Virus record (IMG/VR): IMGVR_UViG_3300042344_000800 | Span: 1 to 64,000 of that record | Source of the DNA: a virus | Strand: one strand, 5' to 3' | DNA length: 64,000 bases | In this document: positions 15,148 through 23,709 of the stretch, in pieces | Numbering within the stretch: the stretch's first letter is position 1 | How the letters are laid out: each line of letters begins with the position of its first letter | Notes under the pieces: generated by a model | Databases searched by the model: none | What the model was told of the DNA's origin: nothing | What the model saw: the letters and a program-made list of their open reading frames with translations, nothing else | Position numbers and translations under genes: made by a program

Positions 15148-16045
15148 CATTTGTATTACGAATAGCCCGCTTCCGACTATTCTCTGTAAGTTTCCCTACA
15201 GATTTGACTATATCTTCACGGTTTCCCGTGTCCCCCATTTCGAGCTTGCTTAAGCCCTACGATACTAGGCCTTTAGACTTTAAGAGTTTGTGGTACAGCT
15301 TACCTCTCTTTATACATGAGACTGTATTTTGGCTAACAGAGTATTTCTCGGCTATACCAGATTGAGTCCCATCATCCAAAAAGATTTTTATAACTTCCTT
15401 ATCCTCTAGTTTATTGAGCTTTTCTCTAGTCGATGAAGATTCCTGTACAACCTTTCCCACCGTGACACCTGAAACTCCCACTAGCTTTCCTATCCGAACG
15501 TTAGATAATCCTTGGGCTTTAAGTTCCAATACCCTATCTTTAATACGTTCTCTTGTTTCAGCAAATTGGTTTATACCTTTCATTCTTCTGACCTTTCTTC
15601 CCTCTCCCTTCAAAACAAAATCCATGCGGTTATTGTGAGAGTAGGTACACCATTCTAAGTTATCAAGACAATTATTAGTTTTGCAGTCGTCTATGTGGTG
15701 AACTACTGGGAACCCTTCAGGGTTTGGTAAAAAAGCGAAAGCAACTAATCGGTGTATGGTTTTCTTAGACCATTTACCATTGTCATCTTTGACGGTCACT
15801 CGGTAGTAACCCCACTTATCTGGTACAGGCTTCAGGTATTTTTGTGTTAGGTGGGAGTAGATACGACCCGTTTTAGAGGCACTGTAGTATCTAAAACCGG
15901 GGATTGTAGCTAGGCTTTCCTGCTGATTGTCCATAACCTTTAACTTTTTAAACGCTACCCTAATTGTATCCTAAAAGGGTCGTGGTGTAAAGGCTTAACT
16001 GGATTTTCCAGCAGTTAAAGGGATTTAACGACAGCCATTGTGTTA
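15148..16045 (-). mobile_element. Group I intron in the DNA polymerase gene, 898 bp
   Basis: The upstream coding region stops just after GADVDS and the downstream one resumes at QELW. Removing 16045-15148 joins AGT and CAA without loss of a base. The 5' exon ends in U and the intron ends in G, as group I introns require. Exon GACAGT can pair with intron GCTGTC at 16029-16034, with a terminal U-G wobble at the splice site (P1). The sequence AAGATATAGTC (complement of 15206-15216) matches the conserved S element. It contains an HNH endonuclease gene. The rest of the core was not folded. Confidence 0.88.
15257..15934 (-). CDS. Intron-encoded HNH homing endonuclease
   Basis: 225 aa. An N-terminal NUMOD4-like segment (IPGFRYYSASKTGRIYSH) precedes the HNH core: RLVAFAFLPNP, then VVHHIDDCKTNNCLDNLEWC. 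The C-terminal part holds two helix-turn-helix modules (GLSNVRIGKLVGVSGVTVGK and QSGIAEKYSVSQNTVSCIKR) that would read the target site. It should cut intronless alleles of the polymerase gene and spread the intron. It lies wholly inside the intron. Confidence 0.92.
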   Translation of the reverse strand: MDNQQESLATIPGFRYYSASKTGRIYSHLTQKYLKPVPDKWGYYRVTVKDDNGKWSKKTIHRLVAFAFLPNPEGFPVVHHIDDCKTNNCLDNLEWCTYSHNNRMDFVLKGEGRKVRRMKGINQFAETRERIKDRVLELKAQGLSNVRIGKLVGVSGVTVGKVVQESSSTREKLNKLEDKEVIKIFLDDGTQSGIAEKYSVSQNTVSCIKRGKLYHKLLKSKGLVS

Positions 16046-17920
16046 ACTGTCAACATCAGCACCGATTTGCAAATAACCTTCAGGAATCCGAATTGTGGTT
16101 TTAATCTCGCTTCCTATACGGTTCTTTTTGCTGTTAGATGCTGTCAGCCAAGTGCTTTCTACTGCCCGTCCCGTGACTGTCCCTGCTACCACCATCTGGG
16201 GAATAATATATCCCGTTTGGTTGTCTTTGTTCATCACAACAAACTGGGATTTTACCCGACTTTGTACTGATACCCAGTACGAACAGGAAATTGCCGCTTC
16301 AAGAGCTTGTTTTGCTTCAGGGAAATCAGAGTTTAGCACCCCTTTCTCCATTTCAGACAAATAATCTTTGGATAGTGGGCAACCCACATTTGAGTCATCC
16401 CCGTCTTTATGGGGTATAGGGTAGTACACCTTAGTCGCTTCAGTTTCCCCCACTTCTTCCCCGACATCATTTAGATAAATTGGGTCTAAATTGGATTCGA
16501 CTTCTTCCCCAACTGGTGTCACAAAGCCCCATTTTCTTTTGGGATGGTGGTAGAGTGGGTAGTCAAACCATTTTAAACGAAGTAAGTAAGGAGTACACTG
16601 GGTTTTCACCGTTAGATTGATTTTTTCCCCCTTAAATAATTTTCTGTACCACTCAGGCTTATCCTTCATGATTTTTGCCCGGGAAGAAGGCATAGTCCAA
16701 TCCAGATTACATAACCACGGGTCTAGTTTTGGGTCAAGACTCCCGTTTAAGAATCCCTCAACCGCTTCATCTGCCAATAGACGCAAATGTTTCTCAACAC
16801 GGGTTTTTTCTTCAACAAATTTACTTTCGGCTCTGTCTATATAACCGAACCACGATTCACGGGTAATAGGCAGGATAGCCGTACCCATTTCTAGCATCCC
16901 AAAGAAAGTCACGTTAGATGGGCATTTTTCCCGAAATCTTGCCCACAATAGCTTATAAAGTTTGAAGGTAATCTCAGTGTCTTTCACACAATAGTCAGCT
17001 AATTGTTGAAAACGATTTTTGATTTCAAGCAAGGTTCCAGTAACAAAATAATCTCGGTCGTCTTTGGACATCTCAACACCCAGGTATAACCGAGCGGCAT
17101 CTTTTAAAGAATTACCAGAGCTTACATCAAGCCATGCAGAGGCATAATCTAATCCAGCGTCCTCACCATTAGCTTTTGCTTTGGCATTTTTTAGACTTAG
17201 GGGACGTTGTTTAGAAGAAAGCCCTCCCACGCATTGGTGCATGGACATGACATCCCAAAATCGGAGTCCGCCTAACTCTAGGCTATACGGTTCAAGGGTT
17301 CTTTGTTTATCATAAGAACAATTCCACCCAGCTACCAGTTTAGGGCTATTTCCTAGCGGACAGAGGACATCACTGCCATCTGTTGCCAACTTCGGAGAAA
17401 CCCAAAAGTACCAAGCTACGGGTGAGACAGCACTAGCCATCACAGGGTAATTTGAACTTCTTACAGCAACTTCCACGTCATACACCAGTCCATCTTCTGC
17501 TGGGTACGGAACGGGGTAGGGTTCTTCACCTGGTTCATAGCACGTCCAACCTGGACGTAACAGAATTTCGTGGGGTCTCGCTGGAATAACGGCTCTGGCC
17601 ATTTGTTCTGCGATAGATAAATAAGGTTGGGCTTGGGATTCTGCTATTTTATTGAAATGTTCTTCCAGGTCTGCCCCCTGTAGTGGGGGTAACTCAAATT
17701 CAATGTCTTCTGGTACATCGACTTCCACATTATCCAGTCCAAATCGGGCTAATTCAGCTTTAGCCAATTTAACACTACCAGCGAAGGGCTTTTGACGTTC
17801 CCCTCCGAATAGTTGCTTCCGCATGGATTCAGGGATAAGTGGGATTCCTACTTCGTTTAACCTTGGCATTAGACCGTTATAAAAATGTTTACTTTGACTA
17901 ACATTGATTTCTTGCTTCAC
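16046..17920 (-). CDS. DNA polymerase, mitochondrial Pol gamma type, exon 1 (exonuclease and spacer)
   Basis: 625 codons from a GTG; an ATG 17 codons in is an alternative. VYDVEVAV (about residue 144) is the 3'-5' exonuclease Exo I motif, and ADYCVKDTEITFKLY (about residue 310) is Exo III with its Y-x3-D. The end, QIGADVDS, is the first half of polymerase motif A. Joined to exon 2 it gives about 908 aa. The long region between the exonuclease and motif A corresponds to the Pol gamma spacer. It is the replicative polymerase candidate; its promoter is at 18044-18083. Confidence 0.9.
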
Positions 17921-18043
17921 AGTGGGTAAGACGGCTTAACTCCACTCCACAAGCTAACACGAGCTAACTGCCCGTTTTACCCCAGTTAAAGGGGGTTTAA
18001 CCCTGATTAATTAAGCTTGGTTCTCACTTAACCAGTTTTTGTT

Positions 18044-18083
18044 GGGTTAACCCCAGTATAACTGAGAGTAGATTAGATGTCAA
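18044..18083 (-). promoter_or_regulatory. Sigma70 promoter with GGGTTAACCC operator for DNA polymerase
   Basis: Minus-strand TTGACA (18078-18083), 17 bases, TATACT (18055-18060), operator palindrome 18044-18053. The ~170-base leader down to the polymerase start is duplicated at 33369-33547 and partly at 47335-47455. Confidence 0.85.
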
Positions 18084-18235
18084 GGGGTTCCGGTATTAGA
18101 AATTGTTATTACTTTGGGGGGGCTTGGGGCGGTGATAAGTTTTTCTGATTGTAGAACCCATACAAGACCTACTGCCCCTACCAGTGCCAAACTTTTTAGC
18201 ACGTTGACCATGCTTGGAACTTTAGTGCTTAACAT
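18080..18235 (-). CDS. Small single-pass membrane protein, 51 aa
   Basis: The ORF MLSTKVPSMVNVLKSLALVG has one hydrophobic segment (about 12-30) and a proline-rich tail. It is preceded by ACGGAAAAA. Its TGA stop overlaps the TTGACA of the polymerase promoter, a tight arrangement that argues for a real gene ending the 22.4-18.1 kb operon. Function unknown. Confidence 0.5.
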   Translation of the reverse strand: MLSTKVPSMVNVLKSLALVGAVGLVWVLQSEKLITAPSPPKVITISNTGTP

Positions 18236-18261
18236 TTTTTCCGTAATTAAAGACTTTCACT

Positions 18262-18813
18262 TTAATCTTGGGTGGTTTCAGTTTCTTCTGGTAGTTCACC
18301 ACCATAGAGTCGTCTTAACTTCTCCCCTAAGACTTTTTTTGTGACGGGGTGAATGAACCGTGACTCCGTTAAGCTCATTGAATTTGCTGTTTCTACTTCT
18401 ATTTTCAGTTGTATGACCTCAAATATGTATTTGTCCGTTGTTTGTTTTCTGGCAAATGCCCCATATTTAGTCGGGCAGGGTCTGCTAATCACCCAATTCT
18501 GGTACTCTAAGAGTTTTTCAATTAGCGGTTTAAGTATCAGACAGTAGGGTTCTATGTCTTCTAGGACATCCGCCGCATTCTGATACCTTACAAACAGCTT
18601 AAACTGTTTACTCCTTTTTTTCTTCGTTACCGTTCCTCCGATATAACTCTGCATTAGATACAGGTAATCCGCACTCTTATGGTAAAGCTCTATACTAGGG
18701 TAGACAATATCTCTAGCTGTTTCTACAGTTAAACCTACCGATGCTTTTGCCTCAATTACCCCCGCTACATACGCTACGACCACTGGTGGATGATTCTTTA
18801 ATATTGATAACAT
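18262..18813 (-). CDS. LAGLIDADG-type homing endonuclease, free-standing
   Basis: 183 aa. YVAGVIEAKASVGL (about residues 14-27) matches the LAGLIDADG helix with the acidic residue as Glu rather than Asp; KLFVRYQNAADVLEDIEPYC and later helices fit a single-motif enzyme that works as a dimer. It overlaps the upstream nuclease-like gene by 16 bases. It is not inside an intron. The degenerate motif leaves activity uncertain. Confidence 0.65.
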   Translation of the reverse strand: MLSILKNHPPVVVAYVAGVIEAKASVGLTVETARDIVYPSIELYHKSADYLYLMQSYIGGTVTKKKRSKQFKLFVRYQNAADVLEDIEPYCLILKPLIEKLLEYQNWVISRPCPTKYGAFARKQTTDKYIFEVIQLKIEVETANSMSLTESRFIHPVTKKVLGEKLRRLYGGELPEETETTQD

Positions 18814-19304
18814 TTTGCTAACTTTGGGTTAAACCCTACATCAAATATCTTACTTAATCTTACCTTATTTTCGCCCCAGGATAGCCTTTCCCCATTTACT
18901 TCCTTACAGGGTACAAGGACTCCTTTTGACCAATACCCGTTGGCATTGTGACAGGGTTTAATAGGGTATCTGCTTTTCCAATGTTCTATTTTACTTCTTA
19001 GATAGTCAGGTGTTGTGAATAATAGATTGTCCCCGCAAACCAGAACTAACCGGTCTGCTTGGCAACTCATCACCCAACCCAACTTGTCTTGGGGTAATTC
19101 TATCTCTAAGTAAAAGTTTCGGGTCTGTTTAGCTTTGAAGTCACTCTTTATTTCTAAGGAGTATTCCCCCACAAAACAATCTATCCCCCTTCTTTGGTCA
19201 ACCATTTCCGCCAATTTGAGAGGTTTTCCTAACTCCTCAAGCATCTGGATTACCCGTTGCTCAACGGCTTGACCTTTTTTAAGCTGTTCTTGAAAAGTGT
19301 ACAT
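18798..19304 (-). CDS. PD-(D/E)XK-family nuclease-like protein
   Basis: 168 aa. Residues about 38-60, QRRGIDCFVGEYSLEIKSD, give the D...E-x-K signature of the PD-(D/E)XK fold, followed by FYLEIELP. A helical N-terminus (KKGQAVEQRVIQMLEELG) precedes it. Candidate roles are Holliday-junction or end-processing nuclease in phage recombination. It is part of the operon downstream of the helicase. Confidence 0.65.
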   Translation of the reverse strand: MYTFQEQLKKGQAVEQRVIQMLEELGKPLKLAEMVDQRRGIDCFVGEYSLEIKSDFKAKQTRNFYLEIELPQDKLGWVMSCQADRLVLVCGDNLLFTTPDYLRSKIEHWKSRYPIKPCHNANGYWSKGVLVPCKEVNGERLSWGENKVRLSKIFDVGFNPKLAKCYQY

Positions 19305-19309
19305 TATTG

Positions 19310-19876
19310 CTAACTCAGGGCTACAATGGTTGAACCGAAATTGTCAGAAATAAACGTCAGTAGGTCTGCTCTATTTTTCTGCCCTGCTATTAGGTTTTTT
19401 TCCATGTCAAACATGGCCAAGGTTCCATGGTGAAGTAGCCATTTATCCAGCAAATCCGCCTTAGAGACTTTGAACATCCTTACATACTCTTCGTAATTTC
19501 CCCCCAATATTAAACTTTGGCACAGAACGTAGGCATGGTAATTTTTTAACAGGAACGCCGATAGCTCATAATTCGAGCTAAAATTGTACCCTACATAGTA
19601 AACATTACCTTCGACTTCTAAGGGTAAAACCTCATACCACCCTCTTGTCTCCTCTAAGGGGTAACAACGGTTACGCCAGTCAAAATATCTTTCTGCAACT
19701 GCTTCATAACCTAGCCCCACTAATGTTTCTATGGTATCACTATACAGTGATATTTTTCCCACTAATGGCATTTGTGCCTTTTGTAGTGTTTTCAGGAAAG
19801 TCTCAAACTTTTCTTTTATTAGCATCTCTGTTAGAATTACGATTCTTTCTGTCTCTTTGTCAAATACTGGTTCCAT
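19310..19876 (-). CDS. Hypothetical protein, 188 aa
   Basis: Unrecognised, mainly helical, with aromatic-rich middle (RYFDWRNRCYPLEETRGWYE). It is transcribed with the kinase upstream and nuclease downstream. Its ATG abuts a perfect 15-bp hairpin, so translation may be controlled by mRNA structure. Confidence 0.62.
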   Translation of the reverse strand: MEPVFDKETERIVILTEMLIKEKFETFLKTLQKAQMPLVGKISLYSDTIETLVGLGYEAVAERYFDWRNRCYPLEETRGWYEVLPLEVEGNVYYVGYNFSSNYELSAFLLKNYHAYVLCQSLILGGNYEEYVRMFKVSKADLLDKWLLHHGTLAMFDMEKNLIAGQKNRADLLTFISDNFGSTIVALS

Positions 19877-19877
19877 A

Positions 19878-19915
19878 ATAATATAGAGTTGTTTTTCTTT
19901 ACAACTCTATATTAT
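19878..19915. promoter_or_regulatory. Perfect 15-bp hairpin at the start of CDS 19310-19876
   Basis: ATAATATAGAGTTGT and its complement are separated by 8 bases, ending two bases before the start codon on the minus strand and swallowing the ribosome-binding region. It could be a processing site, translational switch or weak terminator. Confidence 0.65.
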
Positions 19916-19950
19916 CTAATTTTTCACTTTCTGTCAATAGGTGTTTTCAC

Positions 19951-20640
19951 CTATCTTTGTATGGTTTTCACTATCCTGTCCACTATTTCCATCGGTTCTA
20001 ACTGGAGATTAACTATTTCTAGCACTTTTCCTGAATTATGGTCATAGCACATACGATAGCTTACTAGCTTTTGGTATTCTTCGTATTCCGCTATTAGTGC
20101 TTCTTTGAACATAGGGGTTAGCTCCTCGTACCCCCGACTTCTTCCCTGTATTCGGGATACCAAAAACTCAAACGGGGGGTTTAAAAATACCCTTAAAGTT
20201 TCTTTAGGGTAATCGTGCGGGTTATGCCCCTGAAGTGCGCTGGATACCACAAATATTCTTTTTTCCCCTAAGTAGTAGTCCGAGGCGTAGATGGATTTAA
20301 TGTCTTCAAAAGTGGTGTCTTGGATTACGTTGAACCCCTTTTCCCACCAGAATCGTCCTACCATTAGCTGTGTTTTAGCGTTTTGGAGTTGTAACTCGGT
20401 TAAATGTATTGCCTCTTTCGACTTTGGCTCTGGGTTAAGAGGTATATAAGGGTTATTCTCCCACAACTCTGGCACTATTTGGGTCATTCTTTGCCACATT
20501 CCTAGTGCGTTCAAGGGGGTTTTTAAGCTTTCTACCAAAGTGCTTTTTCCTGAACCCCTTAGCCCTGAGATTACGATGTACTGTTGGGCTATAGGATTTT
20601 CACTAACTCTCACGGGGGTTACAAGTTTTAGTTTTCTCAT
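19951..20640 (-). CDS. Deoxynucleoside kinase-like enzyme
   Basis: 229 aa. Walker A GLRGSGKST at about residues 27-35. FEFLVSRIQGRSRGYEEL (about 160-177) resembles the arginine-rich lid of deoxyadenosine/deoxyguanosine kinases, and the C-terminal EEYQKLV...Y fits the same fold. It would phosphorylate salvaged deoxynucleosides for phage DNA. Thymidylate kinase-like P-loop enzymes are the alternative. The ATG follows TAAGG, directly after the stop of the 51-aa gene. Confidence 0.7.
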   Translation of the reverse strand: MRKLKLVTPVRVSENPIAQQYIVISGLRGSGKSTLVESLKTPLNALGMWQRMTQIVPELWENNPYIPLNPEPKSKEAIHLTELQLQNAKTQLMVGRFWWEKGFNVIQDTTFEDIKSIYASDYYLGEKRIFVVSSALQGHNPHDYPKETLRVFLNPPFEFLVSRIQGRSRGYEELTPMFKEALIAEYEEYQKLVSYRMCYDHNSGKVLEIVNLQLEPMEIVDRIVKTIQR

Positions 20641-20642
20641 CC

Positions 20643-20798
20643 TTAATTCTCTCCTTTATTTTTTGATGAAGATTTGTTTCTTACTTTATAGGGTTCATGT
20701 CCCATTTCCCATAGAGTTTGTAGAATCTCCTCCAAGGTCGGGGGTTTGGACACTTTATCCCATGTTAAACCCTTATTTTTAGTCTTCCTTTTCTTCAT
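20643..20798 (-). CDS. Small basic protein, 51 aa
   Basis: MKKRKTKNKGLTWDKVSKPP, then TLEEILQTLWEMGHEPYKVR. A good AAGGAG lies 8 bases before the ATG and overlaps the helicase stop, and the gene ends 2 bases before the next start. The tight spacing strongly supports translation. Function unknown; basic ends suggest nucleic-acid contact, perhaps with the helicase. Confidence 0.65.
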   Translation of the reverse strand: MKKRKTKNKGLTWDKVSKPPTLEEILQTLWEMGHEPYKVRNKSSSKNKGEN

Positions 20799-20805
20799 TT
20801 TTTTC

Positions 20806-22404
20806 TTACTCCTTAATGAACACTTGTTTTTTAGCTCGTGTCACTGCCACATAAAGCAGTTTCTTCCAGTTTGGGGCTGAATAAATGTCCTCTCCATCTA
20901 CGAACACTGTGTCCCATCCAGAGCCTTGCGATTTATACACGGTAATCGCATTGTTATAACTCCAGTGGTAGGTCAGGAAACATAGGTTTTGCCATTCTTT
21001 ATAAGCACCGTATAGTGCTTTACAATTTTTTTGCAAAACATTTCCAATTGCAATTACTTCCTCTTTGTACTGTGTCCCTGTCCCTATGTATTTCAGAATT
21101 TCTGAAGCTGATTTCTCTGTGTCCATATTTCGGTCATATCCTGATTTTCCAGTAATCATTTCTTGTACCCGGTAAAGCACGTTCGTTACAAACTGTATGT
21201 CTTCCTGAATACTTTTTGAACGATTTAAAGTGTCCACCATTTGTTCATGTTTTGATGGGTCAACAAAAATCAATCTCCATGCCGCAGGTCTGTCTAATGA
21301 CCGCACTTCGGTATCCCAGACTTCAACAGGATAGTTTTTCCATTGCTGGAAGTTTAAAGTGAAATCCACCACTTCTTTTGCATCGAATATGTCCAAGCCT
21401 TTTTCAGGTAGGGGGTCGCAAAAGCGTTTTACAGTTTTTTGACTGAATACGACTTCCACTTCTTCCCCATTGGTAAAGGATATTCTTCTCACTTGACCGT
21501 TTTCAAACTTTTGGTAGAGATTTCTTTTTAGTGATAATAACTGCTCCCCACTTGAAAATGGTTTGTCATCGATTCCCCGTAAAGCTCGGATTAGGTTATT
21601 ATAGCTACAGACTTTTTCGTTTCTGTGTGCTAGAACCTTATATTCCTTTTGAGCTAACGCATATTCTCTGATTTTTCCGAACCAATCTCCTTCCGATAGA
21701 AGAAAGACATTGTGATACTTTTCTTCAAGTTCCCCCTGTCCACGCAGAATCTGCTCCAATGGTGGTTTTTCAGGGGTTTGGACTTTGATTAACTTTCTAA
21801 GGTAGTCGGCTACCTTTAAAGCCCCAGCATCAAATCTCACCACCTGTTCTAGGATTGAGGAACTTTTAATCCTGAACACTGAGCTTGGTTTTTTACCTGG
21901 CGGGGGAAGTTGACACTCATCTCCCACCCATAGGATTTTCGATTTTATTTCTGTTGCCTTTTGTCGGATTTTTGTTTCGACTTCCAAATCTATAACAGAC
22001 ACTTCGTCTACAATTATTAAGTCGTAGGTGTTATCCATTTTTGTAGACCCAGTATCCAGTATTTGGCTTTCCGAGTCTCTGATGACTCTGGAACCTTTTA
22101 CCTTGTAGTTTCCCCCAGTTTCTTGAACTACCAGCCCTAGAATGGCATGGATAGTTGACACATCCGCCTGAAAGGTTAATTTTTCTTTCAATACTTTGGC
22201 CGCTTTGTTTGTAGGGGCGAGCATCACCACCTTGATTTCAGGGTGTAATGAAATCCAGTGCGCTATAAGCGTGGATTTTCCAGTACCCGCCGCACCGATT
22301 AGCAGATGCTCTCGTAACCCCATTCTCCACCAGGTTTCTAGTTCATTTGTGGCCATAACTTGGTCATCGGTTAATGTTAGGACTGATGGGGTTAATTGAG
22401 TCAT
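20806..22404 (-). CDS. SF1B helicase of the RecD/Dda type
   Basis: 532 aa. Walker A GAAGTGKST (about 37-45), motif Ia LAPTNKAAKVLK, VSTIHAILGL, Walker B LIIVDEVS (about 128), motif III WVGDECQLPP, and C-terminal motifs ITVYKSQGSGWDTVFVDG and LLYVAVTRAKKQVF. The size and motif spacing match phage Dda-like and RecD2 5'-3' helicases used at replication forks and in recombination. It is the first gene of the operon driven from 22431-22460. Confidence 0.92.
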   Translation of the reverse strand: MTQLTPSVLTLTDDQVMATNELETWWRMGLREHLLIGAAGTGKSTLIAHWISLHPEIKVVMLAPTNKAAKVLKEKLTFQADVSTIHAILGLVVQETGGNYKVKGSRVIRDSESQILDTGSTKMDNTYDLIIVDEVSVIDLEVETKIRQKATEIKSKILWVGDECQLPPPGKKPSSVFRIKSSSILEQVVRFDAGALKVADYLRKLIKVQTPEKPPLEQILRGQGELEEKYHNVFLLSEGDWFGKIREYALAQKEYKVLAHRNEKVCSYNNLIRALRGIDDKPFSSGEQLLSLKRNLYQKFENGQVRRISFTNGEEVEVVFSQKTVKRFCDPLPEKGLDIFDAKEVVDFTLNFQQWKNYPVEVWDTEVRSLDRPAAWRLIFVDPSKHEQMVDTLNRSKSIQEDIQFVTNVLYRVQEMITGKSGYDRNMDTEKSASEILKYIGTGTQYKEEVIAIGNVLQKNCKALYGAYKEWQNLCFLTYHWSYNNAITVYKSQGSGWDTVFVDGEDIYSAPNWKKLLYVAVTRAKKQVFIKE

Positions 22405-22430
22405 AGGTTTTGTTTGAAATGGTTGAATCC

Positions 22431-22460
22431 AGTATATCAGGGTTATCCAGGGTCTGTCAA
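22431..22460 (-). promoter_or_regulatory. Sigma70-type promoter for helicase operon
   Basis: Minus-strand TTGACA, 18 bases, TATACT, preceded by the AAGTCTAAAAGTTTTTTC box. No perfect GGGTTAACCC follows. Confidence 0.8.
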
Positions 22461-22631
22461 GGGGTTTTAGAAAAAACTTTTAGACTTTAACCTTAGTAGA
22501 AAACTATTGTAAATGTTAATGAGTATCAACAAGGGTGGGTCTAAAACAGAACCCTGTTTTGACAATGTGAAAATTAATTAGTCTTTCTGTTTTAGTAGGA
22601 ACTGGTTAGATATTGCCTTAAAGGAGGTAAA

Positions 22632-23036
22632 CTACATATTTTTCCATATTCCAGGCGAAATTAGACATTTCTGAACACCCCATAAAGCGCATTGTTCTTC
22701 TTCGTCATCGTCAATCATATCTTTGGCTATATCCCATCCCGTATGCTGATAGAAAAAGAACATAAACTTAGGTTGAGTCGAAATATTAAATTTTTTTAAA
22801 ATTGCCGTCGTATAATCATTTACTATTTCAGTTTTTAGTAAAAGTTTTTTAGCAATTTCTTTGTTATCGAACCCACAAAGGAAATAAAAACAGACCTTTT
22901 TCTCTAGAAGAGATAATTGATACCAGCAAAGCCAAAAATGACGATGGCTTGGTGACATACATTCTTCAATTTCTTCCCCCATTGTTTCTTCATCTTCTTC
23001 CATTGTTTCTTCGATTGTCTCCATATATTCTCCCAT
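22632..23036 (-). CDS. LuxR/GerE-type helix-turn-helix protein
   Basis: 134 aa from the ATG after GAGGAG. The N-terminus is very acidic (EEDEETMGEEIEE). Residues about 43-100 (LSLLEKKVCFYFLCGFDNKE, IAKKLLLKTEIVNDYTTAIL) match the LuxR/GerE HTH. The C-terminal DDDEEEQC tail is again acidic. Cyanobacteria have many LuxR-type regulators; here it may redirect transcription. Whether an acidic-flanked HTH binds DNA directly or mimics a partner is open. Confidence 0.68.
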   Translation of the reverse strand: MGEYMETIEETMEEDEETMGEEIEECMSPSHRHFWLCWYQLSLLEKKVCFYFLCGFDNKEIAKKLLLKTEIVNDYTTAILKKFNISTQPKFMFFFYQHTGWDIAKDMIDDDEEEQCALWGVQKCLISPGIWKNM

Positions 23037-23040
23037 TGTT

Positions 23041-23142
23041 TTACTCCTCATTGATTACAAAAAAATCGTGAACAAAATAATTGACAACCTTGACCGCTTC
23101 CTTGACTCTTGGAATAAAGTCAATATCTAAGCTAATAAACAT
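23041..23142 (-). CDS. Possible small peptide, 33 aa
   Basis: MFISLDIDFIPRVKEAVKVV, then NYFVHDFFVINEE. Its start overlaps the end of the 23132-23590 gene and its stop overlaps the GAGGAG site of the HTH gene, so it may only couple translation of the two. Low certainty. Confidence 0.35.
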   Translation of the reverse strand: MFISLDIDFIPRVKEAVKVVNYFVHDFFVINEE

Positions 23143-23590
23143 AAAAGGGTCTTCTGTTTTTTTTTGTGTTTTCCAGCTTATGGTAGCAGGATATGTCCAG
23201 TAGTAAAATATCTCCCGCTTTTAAGACTAATTTTTGAGTATCTTTTCTTTGGACTAATAAAGAGTTTATTTTATTATCCATACTTCTAGGGGGAGTACAA
23301 TTTTTCAAGAGTTTTTCTAAAGTATTATTGCCTACTGTAGAAGAGTAGAGTTTATAGTTGTCACTTTGAACAACTAGGATAATTGAATGTTTTCTACCCT
23401 TATAAATGTCGTCAATGTGCCAATTTACTCCTATCGTTCCCCATGAAGCATAAGAGTCTTCGCTCGTATCATAAAGAGGGTGTATAAAGTTATGTGTTGC
23501 GAAACACTTAATGGTATAACAATAATCAGTTGCTATTTTGTTTAGCTTGTCTAAATTGTGATACTTGCCTAATTTATACAGAGGTTTCAT
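23132..23590 (-). CDS. Fe(II)/2-oxoglutarate oxygenase-like protein
   Basis: 152 aa. W-H-I-D-D (about residues 57-61) could be the H-x-D metal motif, GDILLLDISCYHKLEN (about 126-141) carries the distal His, and the following RRP could hold the 2-oxoglutarate arginine. The order and spacing fit small 2OG oxygenases. Substrate unknown; DNA-base or amino-acid hydroxylation are both possible. It lies just upstream of the LuxR-type gene and next to two DNA methylases. Confidence 0.5.
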   Translation of the reverse strand: MKPLYKLGKYHNLDKLNKIATDYCYTIKCFATHNFIHPLYDTSEDSYASWGTIGVNWHIDDIYKGRKHSIILVVQSDNYKLYSSTVGNNTLEKLLKNCTPPRSMDNKINSLLVQRKDTQKLVLKAGDILLLDISCYHKLENTKKNRRPFYVY

Positions 23591-23709
23591 TTTTTGTTTG
23601 GTTGATGGTTATTGACTGATAACTGATAATGGGTTTCTCGAACTTGTACTGGGTCTAATAGAGCATAAATGGGTTTTTGGGTTCCCATTGAAACAGGGTA
23701 GAAATCGGG

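Noticed and set aside
18114-18344. Plus-strand ORF of 76 aa
   Set aside because: Antisense to the LAGLIDADG gene end and the better supported minus-strand 51-aa gene.
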